The notes under the pieces are model-generated. The model did no database searches, was not told the origin of the DNA, and saw only the letters and a list, made by a program, of their open reading frames with translations. 64,000 nucleotides of DNA, from contig JAUICP010000001.1 in NCBI GenBank assembly GCA_030427805.1, positions 186,001 through 250,000 of the forward strand, read 5' to 3'. This document shows positions 25,595 to 34,406 of this stretch, piece after piece (within the stretch, counting starts at the first letter, position 1; every line of letters starts with the position of its first letter). Origin of the DNA: Bdellovibrionia bacterium (GTDB lineage: Bacteria > Bdellovibrionota > Bdellovibrionia > Bdellovibrionales > JAGQZY01). A program made the position numbers and the translations under genes.

Positions 25595-27007
25595 ATGACA
25601 ATATTGTTGGGTTCAGAAAAAGAAGATTTATTAATCAAGGGCAAAGAAATACTGAGCGAATCCAACCGTGTTATCGAGTCTAGATCCTATTCTGATTGCA
25701 TTAAGACGATCCAGGAAACGCCAGTAGATATTATTGTAATCGAGTATGACTTTCTTAAAAACGAACAGTCTGGTTCCGGCCAATCTTTTGAACGATTGAA
25801 GAACATTCGCCCGGGGGCAAGGTTAGTCCTTATGACCTCTCCTAATGAAATCCGCGAAACAATTGGTCTGATTAAACAAGGAGTGGACGACTATTTAAGC
25901 CACCCAGTAGATCCCCTCGAAATTAAAGCACTATCAGAAAAACTGTGGAATCAAGAGTTGAAGTCTCAAGAACTAAAGGACTTACGTGATCAATTTTGGG
26001 GTGCTGACTCTCAAGAGATGACATTAACCTCCAGTTCAAAAATGCAGGAAGTCTATTCCAATGTAAAAGATGTGGCTCCGACCGAGTCTAGTGTTCTGAT
26101 TTTAGGTGAAACTGGGGTCGGGAAGGGACTCCTTGCAAAGCTAATTCATAGTCATAGCCTTCGAAAGAAAAAGGCGTTTATTCATGTACACTGCGGGGCA
26201 ATTACAGATAGCCTCCTTGAAAGTGAACTATTTGGTCACGAAAAAGGGGCGTTTACTGGGGCTGAAAAGAGAAAAATCGGAAAATTTGAATTAGCAGATG
26301 GTGGTACGATATTTCTCGATGAAGTCTCAACTTTGAGTCCATCGGCACAGATTAAATTACTTCAGGTTTTGCAAGATGGAATGTTTCAGCGGGTTGGTGG
26401 AGAGTCTGATGTTAAAGTTGATGTCAGAGTTATTTCGGCGACAAACGAAGATCTGGCTATTAAATGCGATAAAGGTGAATTTAGGCGGGACCTCTTTTAT
26501 CGTCTCAACGTATTTCCAATTGAGATCCCACCCCTAAGGGATCGCGTAAATGATATTGAACAAATCATTGAAATTATCTTGAAACGTCTCAATAAGGTGA
26601 ATCTAAAAAATGTTGAAGGTATTGAGGCGAATTTATTAAACAGTCTAAAAGCTTACCAATGGCCCGGTAATATTAGAGAGCTAGAAAACGTCATTGAAAG
26701 AGCTTTTATTATCGAAAAATCCAACAGACTTACTGAGAAAAGTTTTCCTCAAGAAATGATTCATAAAAACAGAGACAAAGCTTTTGGTAATATCAATTTG
26801 TCGGTCTCTTTGGCCGAAGCTAGAAATGAGCTCGTTAACAATTTTGAGAAGAATTATATAGAAAGTCTGTTAAGTTCGACCCACGGTAGGATCGCTGAGG
26901 CAGCCCGTCTAGCGGACATCAGCGAGCGTCAACTTAACAATCTTATGAATAAGCACCATATTTATAAAGATGACTTTAAAAAGCTAAAAAAATCGCAGCT
27001 AGACTAG
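25595..27007 (+). CDS. sigma54-dependent activator with degenerate receiver domain
   Basis: 470 residues from ATG 25595 (GGAG upstream). An N-terminal receiver-like domain (1-115) lacks the phosphoacceptor: Asp is replaced by Glu in DIIVIEYDFL and the conserved Lys by His in LSHPVD. The AAA+ core is intact: Walker A GETGVGKG, the sigma54-contacting GAFTGA loop and GGTIFLDEV. A Fis-type helix-turn-helix ends the protein (AEAARLADISERQLNNLM). No histidine kinase adjoins; it may be constitutively active or controlled by ligand or protein contact. Confidence 0.88.
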   Translation: MTILLGSEKEDLLIKGKEILSESNRVIESRSYSDCIKTIQETPVDIIVIEYDFLKNEQSGSGQSFERLKNIRPGARLVLMTSPNEIRETIGLIKQGVDDYLSHPVDPLEIKALSEKLWNQELKSQELKDLRDQFWGADSQEMTLTSSSKMQEVYSNVKDVAPTESSVLILGETGVGKGLLAKLIHSHSLRKKKAFIHVHCGAITDSLLESELFGHEKGAFTGAEKRKIGKFELADGGTIFLDEVSTLSPSAQIKLLQVLQDGMFQRVGGESDVKVDVRVISATNEDLAIKCDKGEFRRDLFYRLNVFPIEIPPLRDRVNDIEQIIEIILKRLNKVNLKNVEGIEANLLNSLKAYQWPGNIRELENVIERAFIIEKSNRLTEKSFPQEMIHKNRDKAFGNINLSVSLAEARNELVNNFEKNYIESLLSSTHGRIAEAARLADISERQLNNLMNKHHIYKDDFKKLKKSQLD

Positions 27008-27057
27008 GAATTTTTGCGAAGATTTGCTCAAATAATTGAGAAGCACGAGGAGATTCC

Positions 27058-27816
27058 ATGAAAAAACTAATTTTTGGTTTAATATTTCTGTTTTCGCAAA
27101 ACCTTTTGGCGAGTAATAAAATTGGTATTTCCCAAGGGGTTTCCTCTCCTTCAAGTACATCTACAATTAATTTCTCCAATGGCTTCACCATAGAAAATCC
27201 CGTGGGTGTACTCTATCAAGAAGGAATACGCTTAACCGGACAATTTACTAATGGAAACTCGACAACAATTGGTGGCGAAGCGGGAATTGCCAACAAAAGA
27301 TTTGGTGCAGCAGTAGGGGTGACGACCTATGATTGCGATGGTTGTGATTCGAGAGCTTCACTTGCGGTGGGTGGTGAATTTCGTGGAATTGGTTTTGGTT
27401 TAAGATTTGGAGAGAGCCTTTATGGCTTGGGTGTTCTTGTTAATCCCCATGGCCAACATCGAATTGGATTTGTTGCCGATGTAAACAACGGTGATGACGT
27501 AACGATTTCTAGTTTTGCCGCTGGATATTCTTATGTGAGTCAAAGTTTTACGTTTTCAGTAGATGCTTCAAATGCCACATTTGACGACGACAATATCGAA
27601 GATACATTAATTCTTTTGACTCCTGGTCTCGCTTTTAACATCGAATTCATAACAATTTCTGTTTCTTACGATATACGACTTAATGATGATAATAATACCT
27701 CAAGTGATAACGATTTGTGGTTTGGTGTTGGAATCGCACCAAGCGATTCGTGGAATGTAATGGTCTACTCGGAATATGCTAACGACATAGCCGTTGCGGC
27801 TAGCTTCTACTTTTAA
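27058..27816 (+). CDS. predicted outer-membrane beta-barrel protein
   Basis: 252 residues. Signal peptide (about 1-19), then alternating Gly/aromatic strands and a terminal phenylalanine (VAASFYF). A Cys pair sits in YDCDGCDSRA. It precedes the DASH cryptochrome gene by only 6 nt, so they may be cotranscribed, which is odd for an outer-membrane protein. CTCAA-ATAA-TTGAG (27027-27040) just upstream may be an operator. Confidence 0.6.
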   Translation: MKKLIFGLIFLFSQNLLASNKIGISQGVSSPSSTSTINFSNGFTIENPVGVLYQEGIRLTGQFTNGNSTTIGGEAGIANKRFGAAVGVTTYDCDGCDSRASLAVGGEFRGIGFGLRFGESLYGLGVLVNPHGQHRIGFVADVNNGDDVTISSFAAGYSYVSQSFTFSVDASNATFDDDNIEDTLILLTPGLAFNIEFITISVSYDIRLNDDNNTSSDNDLWFGVGIAPSDSWNVMVYSEYANDIAVAASFYF

Positions 27817-27822
27817 GCGACT

Positions 27823-29088
27823 ATGTACTTTATATGGTTGAGAAGAGATCTCCGTCTCATAGACAATCTTTGTTTTGAATACTTATCTAATAAACGAGCC
27901 GCTAACGTTCTTATTTATCACCAAATCGAAAGTGATTTATCAGACTGGGGAGTCCATAGAAAAAAGTTTTATCTGGAATCCCTTGAGGTTCTTAATAAGC
28001 ACCTAGAACCCCATGGAAATAAAGTTAATATTGGATATGAGGCACCTGAAAAAGTCTTAAACCATCTTGGGTTGAGTAGAAAAGTCTCTGAGATCCTTTA
28101 TACGAAATCTTTCAATTCTATAGATATAGAGAAAGAAAAATCTTTAAAAGATTATTGTAGAAGGGAAGACCTAGTCATTCGAGATTTCGATCAAATGACG
28201 TTGCTTTCTTTAGATGATTTGCCCTTTCCCTTAGAAGAATTACCAAAAACCTTTACCCCGTTTAGAAAAAAAGTAGAACCTATTTTTGAGGAACTAGAAT
28301 TTAATAGTTATTTTCCAAAAGAAATTCCTCGAATGCCTGACATCCACTCAGCCCACTTCTTGAACATTAAAGAGTTGAAGAATCAAATTAAAGAAGTCGA
28401 TGATTCTTATTTTTTAGGGGGGGAGTCCGAAGGAATCAAGCGATTGAAACACTATTTTTGGGTTAGCCACTCTGTAAAAAGCTATAAGGAAACTAGAAAT
28501 GGTTTATTAAACTTTGACGACTCAACAAAGTTCTCGCCATGGCTGGCGCTGGGTAGTTTGTCTCCGAGAACAATTTACAATGAGCTTAAGCACTACGAAG
28601 AGGTTAATGGTGCCAATGAATCAACATACTGGGTGTTTTTTGAACTGCTTTGGAGGGATTATTTTAAGTTCCTAGCCCTTAAGTACGGGCCTAAGTTTTT
28701 TCAAAAAAATGGGATCAAAACACCAAATATGGAGCACCCAGAAAATCAAAACGAACTTTTTGAAGATTGGTGCCAGGGAAGAACTGGTTCAAATTTTGTT
28801 GATGCCAATATGACTGAGTTGAAAACAAGGGGTTGGATGTCAAATCGAGGGCGTCAAAATGTAGCAAGCTACTTGGCAAAACATATTCACTTAGACTGGA
28901 CCCTTGGGGCTAAGTGGTTTGAAAAGAATCTCGTTGATTTCGATCCAGAGTCCAATTGGGGAAATTGGGCTTACAATTCTGGTGCCGGAGTTGACCCTAG
29001 AGATAGAAAGTTTGATATCGTAAAGCAGGCCAATACTTACGACCCTGAAAGTGAGTATCAGAAGAAGTTTTTAAGTGAGCGCTTCTAA
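27823..29088 (+). CDS. DASH-type cryptochrome/photolyase
   Basis: 421 residues, within the usual size of bacterial Cry-DASH. N-terminal Rossmann domain starts FIWLRRDLRLIDN; the FAD domain shows YKETRNGLL, TKFSPWLALGSLSPRTIY, ELLWRDYFKF, and WCQGRTGSNFVDANM with TRGWMSNRGRQN, the DASH signature. DASH proteins repair pyrimidine dimers mainly in single-stranded DNA and may sense blue light. It overlaps the DUF429 gene by 14 nt and faces the operon of a second photolyase relative. Confidence 0.92.
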   Translation: MYFIWLRRDLRLIDNLCFEYLSNKRAANVLIYHQIESDLSDWGVHRKKFYLESLEVLNKHLEPHGNKVNIGYEAPEKVLNHLGLSRKVSEILYTKSFNSIDIEKEKSLKDYCRREDLVIRDFDQMTLLSLDDLPFPLEELPKTFTPFRKKVEPIFEELEFNSYFPKEIPRMPDIHSAHFLNIKELKNQIKEVDDSYFLGGESEGIKRLKHYFWVSHSVKSYKETRNGLLNFDDSTKFSPWLALGSLSPRTIYNELKHYEEVNGANESTYWVFFELLWRDYFKFLALKYGPKFFQKNGIKTPNMEHPENQNELFEDWCQGRTGSNFVDANMTELKTRGWMSNRGRQNVASYLAKHIHLDWTLGAKWFEKNLVDFDPESNWGNWAYNSGAGVDPRDRKFDIVKQANTYDPESEYQKKFLSERF

Positions 29089-29926
29089 GAGTATCGATTA
29101 TATAATAGGTGTCGACCAGACAGGCGCCATTAAATCTTCTGGTAAGCCCAAGGCTCTTCCGGCCTGTATTCTTAAGGTTGAAAAGAGGAATAATAAATTT
29201 ATTGAAAATAAGTCCAAGGGTTTAGGTTTCAACTTACAAAGCCTCGAGCGGGATAAGTTGATCTCCTTTTTGAAAGAAATTGGAGTTGATTTTCAGGCTT
29301 CAAAAATACTTGTGGCCGTCGACTCAGTTCTGGGGCTTCCGAAAAGTTTTTCTAAGACAAAAAACCCTAAGAAGTATCTTTACGAAAAATTTCAAGATGC
29401 AGGAAGCACTGCATTTTATGGTTTTAAAGAGGCTGAAAAATATTTCAACACTTTACTAAAGAAAAAATATGAAAGTTTAGATGAGCATCCGCGAAGAAAA
29501 GTAGAGACCCAGTTAAATGCGAATTCAGTTTTTAGATCGAGGCCCTTTCAGAAAAATATTCAAACAGGAACTTTTCGAATTTGGAAAGATCTCTCTTCTT
29601 ATGCTTTTAATGAGTTTTTGCTTTGGCCCCATGATTTAATAGTGTTCGAAAAAGGAATCCCCGTTTTCGTGGAGGCCTATCCGAGTCTAGCTTGGAAAAT
29701 TCTTAACAAAAGTAATAGAAAGTCGGAGAACTTCAAGCATCTTTTTAAAAAAATGAATGATGTTTCAAATATAAAAAAGGTTCAATTTCTAGGTGGAGAC
29801 CACAAAGACGCTGCATTGTCTTGTCTACTGGCTCTGTACCTGGTGAGGGATTATCCGAAGTGGTTATCAAAAAAGAGCTCAAATATTGAAGGCGATATTA
29901 TGGGAAGTTTTTTAATTAACGGGTAA
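29075..29926 (+). CDS. DUF429-like RNase H-fold protein
   Basis: 283 residues, GTG start inside the end of the cryptochrome gene. Motifs fit the DUF429 family: YIIGVDQTGA at the N-terminus, ILVAVDSVLGLPKS, VFVEAYPSLAWK and HKDAALSCLLALYL; conserved Asp residues could form an RNase H-like metal site. Overlap with Cry-DASH suggests a shared role, perhaps nucleic-acid repair or light response (inference). Ends 11 nt inside the convergent gene. Confidence 0.65.
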   Translation: MSASKSIDYIIGVDQTGAIKSSGKPKALPACILKVEKRNNKFIENKSKGLGFNLQSLERDKLISFLKEIGVDFQASKILVAVDSVLGLPKSFSKTKNPKKYLYEKFQDAGSTAFYGFKEAEKYFNTLLKKKYESLDEHPRRKVETQLNANSVFRSRPFQKNIQTGTFRIWKDLSSYAFNEFLLWPHDLIVFEKGIPVFVEAYPSLAWKILNKSNRKSENFKHLFKKMNDVSNIKKVQFLGGDHKDAALSCLLALYLVRDYPKWLSKKSSNIEGDIMGSFLING

Positions 29927-31403
29927 CTCTCTTTTTGAGTTCGTCAGCCGCGGTAAAAATACGTTTTTTCTTCTCTGAATCCATTTTATCAAAACTTGAT
30001 ACCATCATTTTCATTCGAGGGTTTTTGGCAAAGAACTCTCGTTTCTTATCAATGAACTGCCAGTAAAGTCCATCTACAGAATCGCACCAATCTCCTTTTT
30101 TATGGTCGCTCATTTTTAAGAGGTAGTTGGAGCCGCAGATATAGGGTTTTGTGGCAAAAATGCCACCATCGCTAAACTGACCCATGCCGTAAACGTTGGG
30201 CCCCATGACCCAATCAGAGGTATCAACATACATTTCCATAAACCAATCGTGAACTTGCTTTGGGTGAATTTCACATAGAAGCATCAGTGAGCTTAAAACC
30301 ATCAAGCGTTCGATATGATGATTATACCCGTACTTAATAGCTCTTTTAATCGCGGCGTCGACGGGAGGAACTCCGGTTTCTCCCGTATACCAAACGTCGG
30401 TCATTTTTCTTTTGTGTTTAAAGAAATTAGTGGTTTCCTGTTTTTTTGAATAGACTTGGTAAATCCCGCGAACAAACTCTCTCCAGCCGATGACTTGTCT
30501 GATGAATCCTTCGATTGAACTTAAGGGTACTTCGCTTGCGTTTTCGAAATAATATTGAGTTGCCTTCGCAACGACCTCATCGGGAGTGATTAACCCCATG
30601 TTTATGCCCGGAGAAAGGAGGGAGTGAAAAAGAAAGGGAGATTTATCACTGATCGCATCCTGGTATTTACCAAAATCCTTTAAATTATTTTTTAAAAAAT
30701 AATTGAGAGCTTTTAAGTTGCCTTTTCTCGTCGTCGGGAACCAATTTTCACCCAGTTCGCCGGGGTGTTTTTTAAAATGTTTATCAACGAGTTTTTCCAC
30801 GGTTTTGACATGAGGATTTTTATCAAATGTAGGAGGCTCATTGGGGGTAACGTCTTTTGGCATTTTCTTGCGGTTTTCAGTATCGTAGCTCCATTTTCCG
30901 CCAATGGGGCCACCGCCTTCTTCAAGAAGTATATTTTGTCTTTTTCTGCTTTCCTCGTAGAACGTTTTCATAAAGGGTTTTTTGGATCCAACGATATCTC
31001 TAAACTCTTTCCTGCCGGTTACAAACATAGGAGACTTTATTATTGTCCATTCGATGTTTTTCTCCTGGCAGAGTTCCTGAATTCTTTTTTCGAAGAACTT
31101 ATCTTCGATCTCGAAAGTTATAAGTTCTTTGACTTTGTTGAGAGATTTATTGAGATGATCCTCAAAGCTAAGTTCTTTACTGTTCTCGTCAAGCTCCTTG
31201 TAATTTACCGAATAACCATTTTTTTTAAGTTCATCGCGATAGGCTCGCATCGCCGATAAGAATAGAACAATCTTGAGCTTGTGATGTTTTTGGTATGTGC
31301 ATAGGTCCCAAGATTCGGCCATAAAGATGGGGATATCTTTTAAAGCCTTTAGGAATTTATGGGGAAAAAGTTGGTTACCAAGAATAAGAACAAGTTTATC
31401 CAC
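29916..31403 (-). CDS. COG3046-type photolyase-related protein, iron-sulfur ligands apparently missing
   Basis: 495 residues, GTG start. Typical of the FeS-BCP/CryB branch: LVLILGNQLFP at the N-terminus, a helical FAD domain with IGWREFVRGIY and NHHIERLMVLSSL, and VMGPNVYGMGQFSDGG. In 4Fe-4S members a Cys-x-x-Cys follows the Ser-Asp-Tyr stretch; here the region reads KMSDHKKGDWCDS, with a shortened loop and a single Cys. The cluster is therefore probably absent. Likely DNA photorepair or light sensing. Third gene of the minus-strand operon. Confidence 0.85.
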   Translation of the reverse strand: MDKLVLILGNQLFPHKFLKALKDIPIFMAESWDLCTYQKHHKLKIVLFLSAMRAYRDELKKNGYSVNYKELDENSKELSFEDHLNKSLNKVKELITFEIEDKFFEKRIQELCQEKNIEWTIIKSPMFVTGRKEFRDIVGSKKPFMKTFYEESRKRQNILLEEGGGPIGGKWSYDTENRKKMPKDVTPNEPPTFDKNPHVKTVEKLVDKHFKKHPGELGENWFPTTRKGNLKALNYFLKNNLKDFGKYQDAISDKSPFLFHSLLSPGINMGLITPDEVVAKATQYYFENASEVPLSSIEGFIRQVIGWREFVRGIYQVYSKKQETTNFFKHKRKMTDVWYTGETGVPPVDAAIKRAIKYGYNHHIERLMVLSSLMLLCEIHPKQVHDWFMEMYVDTSDWVMGPNVYGMGQFSDGGIFATKPYICGSNYLLKMSDHKKGDWCDSVDGLYWQFIDKKREFFAKNPRMKMMVSSFDKMDSEKKKRIFTAADELKKRVTR

Positions 31404-31412
31404 AGTATGGCC

Positions 31413-31838
31413 TTAGTTAATTAGTGGTAAGAGTAAAGGGATTTTCAATGTCCAAAGTATTGTCCTTAACCAATTTGATTTTACCAACAAGATCACCTGA
31501 TCTTTTTTGTATCCATAGGATAAACTTTGATGAATTCGAGCGCTTACAAAAAATGTATATAGCCACAGACATAGAACAATGCCCATGTTGATGTAAAGAA
31601 TCTGGCTCAGCGCTCGGGTGTTTGTGACCAGCAAAAGGAAGGCACTGATGAGCTCGATGACCATAACTGGAACTACTATAAGAGAAATTCTCTTGGCATG
31701 AAAGCTTTCGAATTTTGAAAATCTTCCTTCATTAATAAAATGAAAGCTAGGGTAGTGAACTAACTGAATGACCCAAATGAGCCCCACCATAATTAAGCTC
31801 GAAACAAGTTGAAGACTCAAGGCTAATTCGAAAATCAC
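31413..31838 (-). CDS. four-helix membrane protein
   Basis: 141 residues, GTG start immediately after the DCC-protein stop. Four hydrophobic helices (about 4-26, 50-71, 79-99 and 119-139). A conserved-looking QLVHYPSFHFINEGRF segment follows helix 1, and a second basic segment (SARIHQSLSYGY) helix 3. It matches a class of small integral membrane proteins often seen beside photolyase genes, but I know no assigned function. Confidence 0.65.
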   Translation of the reverse strand: MIFELALSLQLVSSLIMVGLIWVIQLVHYPSFHFINEGRFSKFESFHAKRISLIVVPVMVIELISAFLLLVTNTRALSQILYINMGIVLCLWLYTFFVSARIHQSLSYGYKKDQVILLVKSNWLRTILWTLKIPLLLPLIN

Positions 31839-32234
31839 TTAAACCCTTTCACAGAGGTCTTCAGTACAGGATTCATTTTTTCTAAAAATAGGACGAACTT
31901 TTGCGAAGATATCGTAGCCGAGATTAAAAAGGGGTCTACCGACTGAACTTTGTGCCGCTCTTACGAGAGGTTTAAAAATGTTGAGGTGTTCCCATATGGC
32001 GACGAAGCCGTCGACTCCCTTTAAAATTTCTCCCCTTGGAGTTTTCACATGAAAGGTTTTGTGAATGGCTCGGGGATCCAGACCCTCATTAGCTGCATCA
32101 AATCCGCGGGAAGCAATATCCACGAAACGAATGCGATGGCTTTCGGGGTGCTTTCGATAGTGATTGATCTCTTTGGTGCAAATGGGGCACAGACCATCAT
32201 AGAATATTTCGAGTTTGTTTTCGGCGTTTTCCAT
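31839..32234 (-). CDS. DCC-family (DUF393) thiol-disulfide protein
   Basis: 131 residues. N-terminal YDGLCPICTKEINHYRKH is the DxLCxxC signature of the family, a thioredoxin-like redox motif; VDIASRGFD follows. The C-terminus holds a second Cys pair (ESCTEDLCERV). First gene of an operon with a membrane protein and a photolyase relative, a combination seen in light-regulated clusters elsewhere. Its promoter carries a long palindrome and lies so close that the mRNA is probably leaderless. Confidence 0.85.
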   Translation of the reverse strand: MENAENKLEIFYDGLCPICTKEINHYRKHPESHRIRFVDIASRGFDAANEGLDPRAIHKTFHVKTPRGEILKGVDGFVAIWEHLNIFKPLVRAAQSSVGRPLFNLGYDIFAKVRPIFRKNESCTEDLCERV

Positions 32235-32240
32235 AGTCTT

Positions 32241-32285
32241 ATACTAACCGAAACTACTAAATTGTTCAAGACATCTTGAACAATT
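32241..32285 (-). promoter_or_regulatory. operator palindrome and promoter of the DCC/photolyase-type operon
   Basis: A perfect inverted repeat with 12-bp arms, AATTGTTCAAGA (32260-32271) and TCTTGAACAATT (32274-32285), two bases apart. Read on the minus strand, TTGAAC (32269-32264) within it is a -35 box, followed by a 17-nt spacer and TAGTAT (32246-32241); the ATG comes 6 nt later. A dimeric regulator bound here would block RNA polymerase. A half site TGTTCAA lies at 32341. Confidence 0.7.
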
Positions 32286-32425
32286 ATAGATATTAGTAAA
32301 GCTTAGTATTTTCAATTATTTATGTATATTTAGAAAGAAGTGTTCAAAAGTGATAAGTCGGTAGCTGTAAGCTTCAATTAAGGTATCTCAAGGCGACACT
32401 AGGTCGCCCTAAGCACATTTGCACC

Positions 32426-33271
32426 TTAGAGATTCAATAGGAAACCTAAGTAGGTAGCCACACTTTCATGCCATACCCTTTCGTCAGAAAAGGTGGCTGG
32501 CAAATTAGTGTATTGAACTTCCATGGCTAGGTAGGCTCTAAAGCTGCTGCCGGATGAATTAAGATGGAGTCCAGCGAAGGGACCATAGCCGGTAAAGGCT
32601 CGGTCACCCGAATAAAGAGTTCCGGTGGAACTTCCTTCACGATAGTCGTACTTTAAGCTCCCTTGAATGTATTGTCCGCCGATGTAGGCACCGAAGAAGT
32701 CAGCAAGTAGATAACCAAAAGAGTTAGAAACAATAAGTCCGCTTCCCTCTAACTTTTCGGTAAATATTCCGCTAAAAATGTTGTCCGAACTAGAGTCAGT
32801 GGCATCATCTTCGTAACCCGAAGCTACAAAATATTTTATGCGAACTGAAGAATTCATGCTGCCAGCTTTACCAGAAAAAATATTGCTTCCTAACCATTGA
32901 TATTTGATACCGCCAGAGGCAATGGACCCACTCCCAAAATTGGCAATGGCTTCGAGTTCAATATCTAAAGATTCTGTTATTCCAAGGCCGAAGGCAGCAC
33001 CCATATTGGGAACCGCTTCTGCAAGTGAATCGACAGTGTTGTTGTCGAGGCTAGAGCCGTCTTCGTAATCGGGCCCAATGGATGGAGCAGTATTGCTCAT
33101 AGCTCCGAATTCAAAATTTAAACTGCCCCTAGACTGTGGCGTGTGTAACTGATGAACGGGAAGGGCTACGGCACATCCAGCTAAGTAAATGGCGGCAATT
33201 CCTAGAAAGAGTAGTCCCCAAAGTCGTTTTGAAATTCTTTGTCTTAAATTTAAAACTTCCTGTTTCTTCAT
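32426..33271 (-). CDS. lipoprotein/outer-membrane protein, hypothetical
   Basis: 281 residues, AAGGAA before the ATG. A long basic N-region leads into a hydrophobic core ending LAGC, so it is likely lipidated at about Cys 33. The rest has strand-like segments rich in Gly, Ser and aromatics (FSGKAGSMNSSVRIKYFV, SFRAYLAMEVQYTN) and could form a barrel. Fourteen nt separate it from the preceding barrel gene, indicating one operon. Function unknown. Confidence 0.6.
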   Translation of the reverse strand: MKKQEVLNLRQRISKRLWGLLFLGIAAIYLAGCAVALPVHQLHTPQSRGSLNFEFGAMSNTAPSIGPDYEDGSSLDNNTVDSLAEAVPNMGAAFGLGITESLDIELEAIANFGSGSIASGGIKYQWLGSNIFSGKAGSMNSSVRIKYFVASGYEDDATDSSSDNIFSGIFTEKLEGSGLIVSNSFGYLLADFFGAYIGGQYIQGSLKYDYREGSSTGTLYSGDRAFTGYGPFAGLHLNSSGSSFRAYLAMEVQYTNLPATFSDERVWHESVATYLGFLLNL

Positions 33272-33285
33272 TTTGAATTCCTTTT

Positions 33286-34314
33286 TTAAAATCGGTATCC
33301 GTAAAACAACTGCACTAGAACTGTTGACGTTGTAATGCGAATTGATTCGAGCGGAAGATCCGTCTCGTCAAAAACAATTTTTAGTCCTGAATAGTGATCG
33401 TTTCCGTTATAGCCGAGCACGAGGTCGGTACCAGATTTAAAAGCTTGTTTCGTGGTCGATTTTTTTACGCCATCAACGGTGTAGTCAAAAAACTGGGATC
33501 CCGTACCTAGGTTGACGGCTATGAACGCGAACCAATTGCCCCAAATAAATGCGTGGCCGTAGCCGAGAGTAATGCTGGCGGTATTAAACTCTCCCGCTTC
33601 GATCGCTCCGTCACTGCCAAATTGGCTGCGAATTGTGGTGGGTATAAACGGGCCACTGGATTTTATTTTAAGCCCATCATAAGACAGGCGAATAAACCAT
33701 GAGCCGTCACTGGAGGTCTGTTGAGCAGACTGCCCGAGATGGGCTGAGAGAGATAAATCGTCTGGAGAAAATAAGTAGTAAAGTGTTCCGCCAAGACGAA
33801 AATTCTCTAGATTAGATATTTGAATTCGAGGGTCAGTTGTTGAAATACTCGGATCGACCTCTTCGGAGTTCTGAATAAAAAACCCTTTAAATCGGCTGTA
33901 GTATCCCGATAAATAGAATTGATCTTTGGAACCAAGAAATAAGCTACCACTTAAATCCTCGTATTGAGTTTTTCCGTAGTTCACCACATCCTCTTGCGTA
34001 AACTCAGTAGAATTGTAGACGGCACCACCAAGGCCAAACGCAGATACTCCTATTCCAACTTGCTCATGGGTGTTTGGCTCAAAAATAACTTTGTCTTCGC
34101 TGGTTTTACTTTCGATGGCAAATTCATAGGTTTGACTTTGAATAAGCAAAGCTAAAGAAAAACGATCAGAATGATCTTTGATTCCGGCGTGGGCCGTTTG
34201 ACTGCAAACCAAGAGGAAAAAAGCGAAAATTAATTGCACATGGCTAGAAAGGGCCGCTGAGTCTCTGTCGGGTTTTACTGGCTGACAACCAATCGCAAAT
34301 TTGTCTTTTGCCAT
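33286..34314 (-). CDS. predicted outer-membrane beta-barrel protein
   Basis: 342 residues from ATG 34314 (AAGGAT upstream). The signal peptide is preceded by an unusually long 27-residue polar part before the hydrophobic core (LIFAFFLLVCSQTAHA). Then come many amphipathic strands and a terminal aromatic (VQLFYGYRF), as expected for a barrel. First gene of a two-gene operon, divergent from rmuC by 92 nt. Family unknown. Confidence 0.6.
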   Translation of the reverse strand: MAKDKFAIGCQPVKPDRDSAALSSHVQLIFAFFLLVCSQTAHAGIKDHSDRFSLALLIQSQTYEFAIESKTSEDKVIFEPNTHEQVGIGVSAFGLGGAVYNSTEFTQEDVVNYGKTQYEDLSGSLFLGSKDQFYLSGYYSRFKGFFIQNSEEVDPSISTTDPRIQISNLENFRLGGTLYYLFSPDDLSLSAHLGQSAQQTSSDGSWFIRLSYDGLKIKSSGPFIPTTIRSQFGSDGAIEAGEFNTASITLGYGHAFIWGNWFAFIAVNLGTGSQFFDYTVDGVKKSTTKQAFKSGTDLVLGYNGNDHYSGLKIVFDETDLPLESIRITTSTVLVQLFYGYRF

Positions 34315-34406
34315 ACTATTAATATCCTTAGGCTTTTCAATTTACTGCAAGGTGCATAAGGGAGTTGGTATCGACTTTAATTTTAAAGCGTGATAGCTCA
34401 TTTATC

